Source: an uncultured Muribaculum sp.
GTDB lineage: Bacteria > Bacteroidota > Bacteroidia > Bacteroidales > Muribaculaceae
Direction of reading: 5' to 3'
NCBI RefSeq assembly: GCF_910583865.1
Contig: NZ_CAJTYX010000031.1
Coordinates: 1 to 31,346 of the forward strand
DNA length: 31,346 nucleotides
Program-made: the position numbers and the translations under genes
Notes under the pieces: generated by a model
Seen by the model: the letters and a program-made list of their open reading frames with translations, nothing else
Told to the model about the DNA's origin: nothing
Databases searched by the model: none
In this document: one piece after another, positions 24,569 to 31,346 of the stretch
How the letters are laid out: every line of letters begins with the position of its first letter
How positions within the stretch are numbered: position 1 is the stretch's first letter

Positions 24569-25708
24569 TCAGAAAGTACTAAACTTGAATACCGTAGTGC
24601 TCCCGTAATTTCCGCCCGGACGAAGCTCTGCCGAGGGCCATTGAGGCTTGTTGGGGGTATCGGGATATTTCTGTGTCTCAAGGCAGATGGCGGAGCGCCG
24701 GTTGTAGACGGTCGAGCGCTTGCCGGTGACGGTGCCGTCAAGGAAGTTGCCCGTGTAGACCTGTATGCCTGGTTCTGTGGTGTAGACTGTCAGCTTTATG
24801 CCCGACGCAGGCGATAGGAGCGTGGCTGCCGGCACGGACAGGTCGCCGTTGGTATCGAGCACCCAGTTGTGGTCATATCCATTGCCGTTGGCAATCTGTT
24901 CGTAATCGACCATCCCGATCTCGGCACCTATGGCCTTGGCTTTGGTGAAATCCATCGGTGTGCCCTCCACGGGAAGAATCTCGCCGGTGGTCATGAATGT
25001 GGAGTCGACGGGAGTGAAGCGGGAGGCATTTATCGTCAGCTCCTCGTCGGTGACCGGACACGCAGGATCGCCTGAGAGGTTGAAGTAGGTGTGGTTGGTC
25101 ATATTGATGACGGTAGGCTTGTCGGTAACGGCGGTATAATGTATGGCCAAAGAGTTATCAGAGCGTAGCGTGTAGGTCACCGTTGCCTTTACCGTCCCAG
25201 GGAAGCCGTTGTCGCCGTCCGGAGATGTGATTGACAGCTGTAGGGTGGTGTCGTTGGCCGCAACCACATCATATACCTTATACTGCCATCCCGTCGGGCC
25301 GCCATGCAGGCAATGGCCGAAATTATTCTGCGGCAGGACTACGGTGTCGCCGTCAAGCACGAACCGTCCGCCGGCGATACGGTTAGCATAACGGCCTATC
25401 GCGGCGCCGAAGTCCGACTTGTTGTTTTCAGGAAAATACGCGGCGATGCTGTCGAATCCGAGTACCACGTCGCGAAACTCGCCGTCGCGGTCAGGCACCA
25501 TTATCGAGGCTATTCTCCCGCCGAGATTAGTGATGTCAACTTCCATGCCATTGAAGTTTCTCAATGTGTAGAGTGCGAGCCGTTTCCCGTCATATTCAGC
25601 CTCGAACGCCTTTGGATCGAGACCGGATTTGGGCGCAGCCGGTTTTTCAGCACATGCGCCGAGAAGCACACAGGCCGTAAGGCAGATTGTAGGATTAAGA
25701 AAATTCAT
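24569..25708 (-). CDS. galM: lipoprotein aldose 1-epimerase (mutarotase)
   Basis: A 379-residue mutarotase with a lipoprotein signal peptide (lipobox LLGAC, lipidated Cys19), so it acts outside the cytoplasm. The catalytic set is present: Arg109 region GRYANRIAGG, substrate-binding His135 (CLHGG), acid His206 (NMTNHTYFN) and base Glu344 (ICLETQKYPD). It interconverts alpha and beta anomers of free sugars released by glycosidases, favouring the form taken by the transporter. It lies between the GH43-GH35 fusion and the symporter in one transcription unit, which fits a role on arabinose or galactose in the periplasm. Confidence 0.92.
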   Translation of the reverse strand: MNFLNPTICLTACVLLGACAEKPAAPKSGLDPKAFEAEYDGKRLALYTLRNFNGMEVDITNLGGRIASIMVPDRDGEFRDVVLGFDSIAAYFPENNKSDFGAAIGRYANRIAGGRFVLDGDTVVLPQNNFGHCLHGGPTGWQYKVYDVVAANDTTLQLSITSPDGDNGFPGTVKATVTYTLRSDNSLAIHYTAVTDKPTVINMTNHTYFNLSGDPACPVTDEELTINASRFTPVDSTFMTTGEILPVEGTPMDFTKAKAIGAEIGMVDYEQIANGNGYDHNWVLDTNGDLSVPAATLLSPASGIKLTVYTTEPGIQVYTGNFLDGTVTGKRSTVYNRRSAICLETQKYPDTPNKPQWPSAELRPGGNYGSTTVFKFSTF

Positions 25709-25754
25709 GATCGATAAAAATATCTGATATTATTTCGTTGCGCTTCAACATATC

Positions 25755-25775
25755 GCCGTTCAATATTTGAACGGC
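25755..25775 (-). promoter_or_regulatory. perfect 9-bp stem-loop spanning the stop of the GH43-GH35 gene
   Basis: GCCGTTCAA (25755-25763) and TTGAACGGC (25767-25775) are perfectly complementary around a 3-base loop. The gene's TGA (25762-25760) is inside the stem. No U-run follows, so it looks like an intercistronic mRNA structure rather than a full terminator. Confidence 0.5.
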
Positions 25776-28700
25776 ATCTCCTTTACGTAGATTCTGAAGT
25801 CCTTGATTGCTCCGGGGACATCTGACTCCATGCGTGGGAGGTACTGGTAGCCGGCGATATTGTGCGAGGCACCGAGGTCTATTACTACCGAATGGGGAAA
25901 TGCCACGCCCGGAACGGTCTGCCAGTAGGTTGATTCCTGTAGGTCGAAGGTCTTGTCGGAGGTGCGGTTGGCCCCGGTGTCCTCGCTGTCGGCATACATC
26001 ACTATCCACGGTTCGCGCGAGAGGCGTTCGCCCTTGTCGTTGAGCAGGTACATCTCGGCGATGGCGGCTATATCCTTGCCGTCAACCGCGTTTAGTGCCT
26101 CGATGCAGACATAGCGACCACGGACGGGAGCGAATTTAACTTCCTGCCAGCCGTTGCCGGGTTTGAAAGTACCATTTATAACGGCTTTCTCGCCGGAGAG
26201 GTCAAGATTCTGGCCATCCTCCCGATGTATCTGACGTTTCTTGACAAGGAGCTGGTCGAGTTTCGGCTCTTTCAGGCCCTCGGACTTTGCCTCGCGCGGA
26301 CCGAGGATGTCAAAGACGATTATCTCGTTCTCCCCCTGTTTCAGCCAGCAACCGGGCATGTAGAGGGTCTGCTGCGGGCCGATCTCCCAGATGCGTCCCA
26401 TCGGGTGTCCGTTGACATAGACGAGTCCCTTGCCCCATGTCTCGAAGTTGAGGAAGGTGTCGGAGGGCTTGCCCTTGATGTTGAATGTGGCACGGTATGC
26501 ACCCATAGGCAGACGGTCGCCGTTCTTGGTAACCTCCGAAACGGGTTGATATTTCATCGAAGTATAGGTATCGTACTCATCCTCAATATTATATACCTGC
26601 CAGTTTTTGAGGTCATCAACCCACTTGTGACCGTCGTTTTCGACGGTCAGGGTCACATTTCCGGTTATGCCCTTGAAGTCCTTGATGGCGCGACCGAAGT
26701 TGATACGCCCCATGGCCTCGACGAGAATGTCGAGCTGTGTGCCTTTATTGCAGGCGGGGAGCGTCAGCTCCTTCTCGCCGTTGCGGCGGTCGAGCTTGCC
26801 TATGTACCTGCCGTCAACAAATATCTGTGCGAAATCATGTGGGTCGTTCACGGTCAGCACCGCACCCTCGGCAAGTGCCGGGAGCGTTGTGCGGTAAAGT
26901 ATCGAGCCGAAGCCTTGGTCATATTCCTCCATTGTCTTTATATCGACATCCGATTTGGGCGCTGGAAGATTGTCCCAAAGCGGTGCCACTTCGGTAAAAT
27001 CAAAAGCTTTGATCTCAATCGGCTTGATGAGCGCGGGCACTTTGGATTGTTTCTCTCCGTCCATGTACTTTGCGAGGGTCTTGCGCAGCTCCCAATATTT
27101 GGGCGTGGTCTGTCCGGATTCCGAGATCGGGGCATCATAGTCGTAGCTTGTCACATCGGGGGCGAAACCTGGAGAGTTCGCCCCGGCCCAATGGCCCCAA
27201 TTGGTGCCACCGTGGGTCATGTAGAGCGAGAACGATATCCCTTTGGAGAGCATCTCGTCTATTCCGGCTATCATGTCGGCTGCGGGACGGGTCTCATGGT
27301 TGGCTCCCCATTTGTCGAACCATCCGCTCCAGAACTCCGAACACATCAGCGGTGAGTCGGGACGGTGTTCCTTCAAGGAGGCGAACTGCTGGTCGATGTT
27401 CGCGCCAGTACCGAAGTTCATCGTCCAGATAAGGTCGTCAAGTCCGTTGTTGAGATAGTTGGACGACCAGTCGCACTGGAACAGCGTAACATCCTTGCCG
27501 AAATTCTTGCGTAGCATGTCGCGAATCTCCGAGACGTAGGGCTTGTCTTTCCCGTAGGATCCGTATTCGTTCTCGACCTGAACCATTATTATAGGGCCGC
27601 CGTTGGCAATCGTCAGGTCTCCCACCTGCTCCGCCACTTTCTGCTGGAACTTGTCGACGCGCTCCATGAAGAACGGGTCCTGTTCGCGCAGGCGGATGTC
27701 CTTCTTCTTGAGCAACCACCACGGCAGGCCTCCCATCTCCCATTCGGCGCATACATACGGGCCGGGGCGGAGGATGACTTTCATGCCGTTTTTCTCGCAG
27801 AGCTTGACGAACTCGCGAAGGTCATTCTGGCCTGTGAAATCGAACCGGTCCTGCTGAGGCTCGTGGGAGTTCCAGAATGTGTAGAGGCAGATCGTGTTCA
27901 TGCCCAAAGCCTTGCAGAGCTGAATGCGCTGCTCCCAGTATTCCTTGGGGATGCGGGGGTAGTGCAGCTCTGCGGCTTTCACCACAAAAGGCTTGCCGTT
28001 GAAAAGGAATGTGCCGTCGCCGGCCTCGAAGTGCGGTTGATCCTCAAACTCATCCATGCTCCACTTCTCGCGCCACGGAATTGTGATTTTGCCGTTCTCG
28101 AATGACATCGGAAGCCACACATAGCGCGAGTTTTCAAGGTCTTTCTTGTTCCAACGGTCGAACATCGCCACATAGAGGTTCTTCTTCCCATAGACGGGTT
28201 GCACATAGGTGCTCTGCGCGTAGAAGGTCTTGTCGGCATCCTTGCCGGTGCATGGGTCACCTACCACTTTCCATTCGCCCATGATGGAGTCGGCCACGGC
28301 AAGCTCCGCCTTGTTGGGGTCCCAGCCGGTGCAGCCGGAGGAGAGCATATAATACTTGCCATCCTTCTTGAACACCGCCGGAGCCTCGCGCGACATGCCG
28401 ATGAAGTTGCGGGTAAAACGCCCGGTCGGGCGCAGATAGTCGTCGGTAAGCTCGTTGATATATAGTGTCCGGTTGTTCTCCGACGATGCGAACTGGTAAG
28501 CCTTGCCGTCATCGTCGACAAAGACGGTCTGGTCGCGGCTCATGGCGTTGTTCGGGCGGAAAGAGCCGAGATACCTGAACGGCCCTGTCGGCGAATCGCT
28601 CACGGCGACACCCGCGGCAGCCTTGCCATAGTCGGCGCTCTCGACATGCGCCCACATCACGAACTTGCCCGTCTTGGCATTGTAGACCACCTTCGGGCGT

Positions 28701-29074
28701 TCAAGCACCTTGCTCGGGTGCAGATCATGGGAAGAATCATCCTTGACAGCCGGAAGAACTATCCCCTCGAACGTCCAGTTGACCATGTCGGGCGATGAGT
28801 AGCACCCAACACCGGTCACATCAGTGCGGTAACATTCCCATGTTGCCCATTCGGGGAGGATAGTCTGGCCTTTCTTATACTCACCATACCAATAATATTT
28901 GCCGTTGTGGTACAGTATTCCGCCTCCGTGGGCGTTGATTTTATCCCCGGAGGTGTCGAGCCATTCAGCTCCGTTGACAATCTCCCGCGCGGGAGTGGTG
29001 GCAAACCCGTCGGCACTTGCCGACAGCATCAACGCTATAGCAGTGTGATATATTATGATTCGTTTTATTTTCAT
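25760..29074 (-). CDS. GH43 (exo-beta-1,3-galactanase-like) fused to GH35 beta-galactosidase
   Basis: A 1104-residue secreted protein (signal peptide about 1-25) with two catalytic domains. Residues about 30-340 are a GH43 propeller of the type with HGGGILYHNGKYYWYGEY (49-66), where the usual base Asp is absent; Glu125 (ERPKVVYN), Asp181 (RDQTVF), Glu230 (REAPAV) and Gln287 (AQSTYV) have almost the spacing of the exo-beta-1,3-galactanase Pc1,3Gal43A, in which a glutamine serves as base. Residues about 350-930 are GH35 with acid/base Glu503 (VENEYGSYG) and nucleophile Glu580 (CSEFWSGWFD) plus jelly-roll domains. About 940-1104 resembles a discoidin/F5-8C-like module. The reading frame is continuous through the short linker. 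A backbone-trimming and terminal-galactose-releasing enzyme for arabinogalactan-like glycans is the best guess. Confidence 0.88.
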   Translation of the reverse strand: MKIKRIIIYHTAIALMLSASADGFATTPAREIVNGAEWLDTSGDKINAHGGGILYHNGKYYWYGEYKKGQTILPEWATWECYRTDVTGVGCYSSPDMVNWTFEGIVLPAVKDDSSHDLHPSKVLERPKVVYNAKTGKFVMWAHVESADYGKAAAGVAVSDSPTGPFRYLGSFRPNNAMSRDQTVFVDDDGKAYQFASSENNRTLYINELTDDYLRPTGRFTRNFIGMSREAPAVFKKDGKYYMLSSGCTGWDPNKAELAVADSIMGEWKVVGDPCTGKDADKTFYAQSTYVQPVYGKKNLYVAMFDRWNKKDLENSRYVWLPMSFENGKITIPWREKWSMDEFEDQPHFEAGDGTFLFNGKPFVVKAAELHYPRIPKEYWEQRIQLCKALGMNTICLYTFWNSHEPQQDRFDFTGQNDLREFVKLCEKNGMKVILRPGPYVCAEWEMGGLPWWLLKKKDIRLREQDPFFMERVDKFQQKVAEQVGDLTIANGGPIIMVQVENEYGSYGKDKPYVSEIRDMLRKNFGKDVTLFQCDWSSNYLNNGLDDLIWTMNFGTGANIDQQFASLKEHRPDSPLMCSEFWSGWFDKWGANHETRPAADMIAGIDEMLSKGISFSLYMTHGGTNWGHWAGANSPGFAPDVTSYDYDAPISESGQTTPKYWELRKTLAKYMDGEKQSKVPALIKPIEIKAFDFTEVAPLWDNLPAPKSDVDIKTMEEYDQGFGSILYRTTLPALAEGAVLTVNDPHDFAQIFVDGRYIGKLDRRNGEKELTLPACNKGTQLDILVEAMGRINFGRAIKDFKGITGNVTLTVENDGHKWVDDLKNWQVYNIEDEYDTYTSMKYQPVSEVTKNGDRLPMGAYRATFNIKGKPSDTFLNFETWGKGLVYVNGHPMGRIWEIGPQQTLYMPGCWLKQGENEIIVFDILGPREAKSEGLKEPKLDQLLVKKRQIHREDGQNLDLSGEKAVINGTFKPGNGWQEVKFAPVRGRYVCIEALNAVDGKDIAAIAEMYLLNDKGERLSREPWIVMYADSEDTGANRTSDKTFDLQESTYWQTVPGVAFPHSVVIDLGASHNIAGYQYLPRMESDVPGAIKDFRIYVKEMPFKY

Positions 29075-29116
29075 ATGATTGATTCATTGTCAGACCGCCC
29101 ATCCGGCAGGTCCTAT

Positions 29117-30082
29117 TCATTTAGGGAATTTCTTTACAAGTAAATCATATTCTTTTCTGCTGATGGGTATAACCGAGCCGTGGCGCGGATGGAAATCCAT
29201 ACGTACTGTCGCGGCGGTAGGACTGAAACTCTCCAGGTCGGTCGATTCGGTGAATTCATAGCGCCCCGACATGTACACGTCATACATGAGTATATACCTG
29301 TCGGTGTCGTTGAGCCTGAAAGTGCCGGCACCCTCCACGGCATCGGATGTCAGCTGCTTATAGCCGGGCGATTCTGTCCATTCCCCGGAAGTCAGCGAGC
29401 GCGTCGTAGCCTTGCGTATGCCGTTGCCGTGCCCTTCGGTCTTGTAAAAAAGATGGTAAGTGCCGTCTTTCTCAACGATGTCGCCGTCGATACACGATTT
29501 ACCGTTGGAAGGGATAAAAAGCGGTCGCGGCTCACCTTCCAGATCGGTGAAGTCTGGGTTGGCATAGGCATAGTAGATTATGTCAGGGCCTGAACCATAT
29601 TTCATCGACCAGTACACCATGTATTTCCCGGCCGTGCGGTCGTAGATGGTCTGCGGCGCCCACACGCGCAGCAGCTCCTCCTGTCCGGCATACCGTTCGG
29701 GAAAATGGATCACGCTCGCCGACCAGTCGGTGAGGTTGTCTGATTTCAGGAGCGTCATCCCCCTGTTGGAATTCCAGCCGTTGGCCGACACCATGTCAGT
29801 CACCACCATGTAGAATCCCTTGCCGTCCTCCCGCCTGAGCAGGTGGGGATCGCGCACACCGCCCGTGCGGCTTATCCGCCGAGAGTCAATCACCGGACGG
29901 TTGCCGTTAAGGGCTTTCCAGTCAAACCCGTCCTCGCTCACAGCGTAACACACGGCTTCGTCCTTTATGTCGTTCCCTTTGAAATAGGCGAACAGATAGG
30001 CATCGCCATCCGCCGCAAAGGCATCATATGATATTGCACCAAGACTTATTGCCAAGGTCGAGATTAATACACGTAAATTCAT
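29117..30082 (-). CDS. secreted GH43-like glycosidase
   Basis: A 321-residue protein with a signal peptide (MNLRVLISTLAISLGA, cleavage near AFA at 23) and one GH43-like five-bladed propeller. Candidate catalytic residues are Asp78 (GVRDPHLLR), an Asp in SCIDGDIV (199 or 201) and acid Glu250 (AVEGAG). The blade pattern RVWAPQTIYDRTAGKYMVYW is typical of a GH43 group seen widely in Bacteroidetes, often annotated as arabinosidase. Start at 30082 was preferred to an in-frame ATG at 30127, since it gives a clean signal peptide. It lies 42 bases before the fusion gene in the same direction. Confidence 0.85.
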   Translation of the reverse strand: MNLRVLISTLAISLGAISYDAFAADGDAYLFAYFKGNDIKDEAVCYAVSEDGFDWKALNGNRPVIDSRRISRTGGVRDPHLLRREDGKGFYMVVTDMVSANGWNSNRGMTLLKSDNLTDWSASVIHFPERYAGQEELLRVWAPQTIYDRTAGKYMVYWSMKYGSGPDIIYYAYANPDFTDLEGEPRPLFIPSNGKSCIDGDIVEKDGTYHLFYKTEGHGNGIRKATTRSLTSGEWTESPGYKQLTSDAVEGAGTFRLNDTDRYILMYDVYMSGRYEFTESTDLESFSPTAATVRMDFHPRHGSVIPISRKEYDLLVKKFPK

Positions 30083-30135
30083 GATTGGAATATAGTTGTT
30101 ATTATTATAAATCGTGCGGACAGGCACATATACGT

Positions 30136-30160
30136 AAGGCTTTAAAGACTGTTAAGCCTT
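30136..30160 (-). promoter_or_regulatory. 7-bp stem-loop between GH16 and GH43 genes
   Basis: AAGGCTT (30136-30142) pairs with AAGCCTT (30154-30160) with an 11-base loop, just past the GH16 stop. Short and without a clear U-run; a weak terminator or processing stem at best. Confidence 0.3.
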
Positions 30161-30164
30161 TCCG

Positions 30165-31046
30165 TCAACGATAGACCCTCACATAATCGATTTCATAGCG
30201 CATGGGCATCGCGGCCAAGTCGGGAGCACCTCCGTTGTCGCCTCCAATGGCAAGGTTGAGAAGCACGTACATCGGTTTCGTGAAAGGATTCTCCCCGTTG
30301 CCGAGCGAACCGTTGACGGTCTCCGACATCGGAATCTCGTTAAGCAGTTCGTCATCGAGATATAGACGGATCGACTCGCTGTCGCGGTCCATACGCCACA
30401 CGTGAAACTTATCGGCCCACTCCGGATCCTTGCCGGTAAAATGCTCGAATGGTATACGCTTGCTGTTCCATTTTGCGGAGTAGCGCGTGTCCGTACCCCA
30501 GCACGCGTTTGCGAGAATATGAGGAACGCCATCGATACGGTAATACTCCATGATGTCGATTTCACCGCACGAAGGCCATTCCATGCCGGTGCCGAGCAGC
30601 CATATCGCCGGCCACGCGCCTCTACCCACCGGGATTCGCGCACGTACCTCCACCGTGCCGTAGCCCACCTCTTTCTTCCCGGCGGTATGGAGCGAGGAGG
30701 ATGTAATGCCGATCCACGGGCGCTCCTTGCGCCAATCGCGGCTTCCCGGCTCATAGTCGGGATTGGGACGTGACAACGACGAGTCGCAGCGTGCCTCTAT
30801 CACGAGCACACCGTTCTCACACCGGGCGTTGTCGGGCTGATACCACTGGTCCTCGTGGTTGCGTGCGAAGCCCGTCTCAAACGACCATATCGCAGGATCG
30901 GGAGCGCCGTCGCGGTCGAATTCATCGCTCCACACGAGCGCACGTACCACGGCATTCTCTCCCTGGACTACAAAAGGACATGAAATCATTGCTGCGGTTA
31001 CCGCAATAAACAACCGTAACGGAGACAGATGTCTGAGTACTTTCAT
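30165..31046 (-). CDS. secreted GH16 endo-glycosidase (laminarinase-like)
   Basis: A 293-residue protein with an N-terminal signal sequence (MKVLRHLSPLRLFIAVTAAM...) and a GH16 beta-jelly-roll domain. The active-site motif GEIDIMEYY (Glu162, Asp164, Glu167) holds nucleophile and acid/base; YGTVEVRARIPVGRGAWPAIWLL before it and LLNLAIGGD near the C-terminus are typical of the bacterial GH16_3 group. That group includes endo-beta-1,3-glucanases and endo-beta-1,3-galactanases; the neighbouring galactanase/beta-galactosidase and GH43 genes favour a beta-1,3-galactan, but laminarin-like glucan is possible. First recognisable gene of the minus-strand carbohydrate run. Upstream ATGs exist, but 31046 begins the signal peptide. 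Confidence 0.9.
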   Translation of the reverse strand: MKVLRHLSPLRLFIAVTAAMISCPFVVQGENAVVRALVWSDEFDRDGAPDPAIWSFETGFARNHEDQWYQPDNARCENGVLVIEARCDSSLSRPNPDYEPGSRDWRKERPWIGITSSSLHTAGKKEVGYGTVEVRARIPVGRGAWPAIWLLGTGMEWPSCGEIDIMEYYRIDGVPHILANACWGTDTRYSAKWNSKRIPFEHFTGKDPEWADKFHVWRMDRDSESIRLYLDDELLNEIPMSETVNGSLGNGENPFTKPMYVLLNLAIGGDNGGAPDLAAMPMRYEIDYVRVYR

Positions 31047-31136
31047 CGGTGATTGATTTGCAAAAATGTTTTCCATGAAAAATATCAGCAGGTTGCGAAA
31101 TCCGCCATGAGCGACAGTTTTCATCCGCCGATATGG

Positions 31137-31144
31137 CAAAGATA
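31137..31144 (-). promoter_or_regulatory. -7 element (TATCTTTG) for the GH16-led operon
   Basis: On the minus strand TATCTTTG matches TAnnTTTG exactly, 90 bases before the GH16 ATG. The -33 position (near 31165) is A/T-rich but lacks a clean TTTG. The same octamer serves the TPR and sulfatase promoters. Confidence 0.45.
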
Positions 31145-31224
31145 CTTTATTATGGCAGGAAAAAAGTATTCTAATAGTTCAAATTTAGTTCCAAATCAAC
31201 CAAACCAGTCTAAAGAAGCACGAA

Positions 31225-31260
31225 AAGGCGGTGTGTAGTTCAGTTTCAACACACCGCCTT
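31225..31260 (-). terminator. perfect 12-bp hairpin followed by TTTT
   Basis: AAGGCGGTGTGT (31225-31236) pairs perfectly with ACACACCGCCTT (31249-31260) around a 12-base loop; on the minus strand it is followed by TTTTCGTGC. It would end a minus-strand transcript coming from the right of the window, which supports a new transcription unit starting at GH16. The remaining 31261-31346 holds no gene I can support. Confidence 0.65.
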
Positions 31261-31346
31261 CAATGGATAACTTGGATTGTCTTTCTTACCTTAAGAGGTT
31301 GTTTAAAAACAAAAGTGAAATACCGGGTTCGCAGATTTGCGATGAA

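Noticed and set aside
26225..27355. Plus-strand open frame of 376 codons opposite the GH43-GH35 gene
   Set aside because: Antisense of the GH35 region; no independent support.
25760..29074. Possibility that the GH43-GH35 fusion is two genes joined by a sequencing error
   Set aside because: The frame is continuous through the linker, with no start codon plus signal peptide before the GH35 part and no sign of a lost stop; a natural fusion is simpler, although strain comparison could still settle it.
1..31346. tRNA, rRNA, CRISPR array, transposase or integrase genes
   Set aside because: I found no cloverleaf, rRNA-like stretch, regularly spaced repeats or recombinase motifs on either strand.

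Overview
The window reads as chromosome of a Bacteroidales bacterium, by inference a gut Muribaculaceae or close relative. Evidence: promoters of the Bacteroidetes type (TTTG, about 20 bases, TAnnTTTG) sit in front of several genes; Shine-Dalgarno sequences are weak or absent; LepB has the long Bacteroidetes form; the dapB-lepB-WbqC order is familiar from this order; lipoprotein and Ser-type sulfatase families are typical; GC is moderate to high. Most genes lie on the minus strand.

Left part (1-8.9 kb) is core genome. It holds the end of a split YjjP/YjjB-type (ThrE-like) exporter, a LysR regulator, an unknown membrane-anchored protein, a YbdG-like mechanosensitive channel, and the minus-strand dapB-lepB-WbqC run, which is interrupted by a ~200-bp palindromic MITE-like element. 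A MazG-type pyrophosphohydrolase, dtd, ribF and a membrane TPR protein follow.

Middle part (9.8-15.4 kb) is more accessory. It holds an AT-richer pair of overlapping unknown genes with their own promoter, then a sulfatase/PH-domain/GNAT run, and, divergent from the sulfatase, a SusB-like GH97 lipoprotein. GH97 and the next convergent gene are separated by an inverted repeat with perfect 29-bp arms.

Right part (15.4-31 kb) is a long minus-strand carbohydrate locus. In transcription order: GH16, GH43, a 1104-residue GH43-GH35 fusion, a lipoprotein aldose epimerase, a sodium/sugar symporter, araD, araA, araB, a tandem-GH43 enzyme and an endonuclease/exonuclease/phosphatase-fold protein. The extracytoplasmic enzymes fit removal of L-arabinose and galactose from a type II arabinogalactan-like glycan (beta-1,3-galactan backbone). 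The symporter and AraA/AraB/AraD would import L-arabinose and convert it to D-xylulose 5-phosphate. No SusC/SusD pair and no arabinose regulator lie in the window. Several clear stem-loops sit between cistrons of these operons.

No tRNA, rRNA, CRISPR array or transposase gene was recognised.
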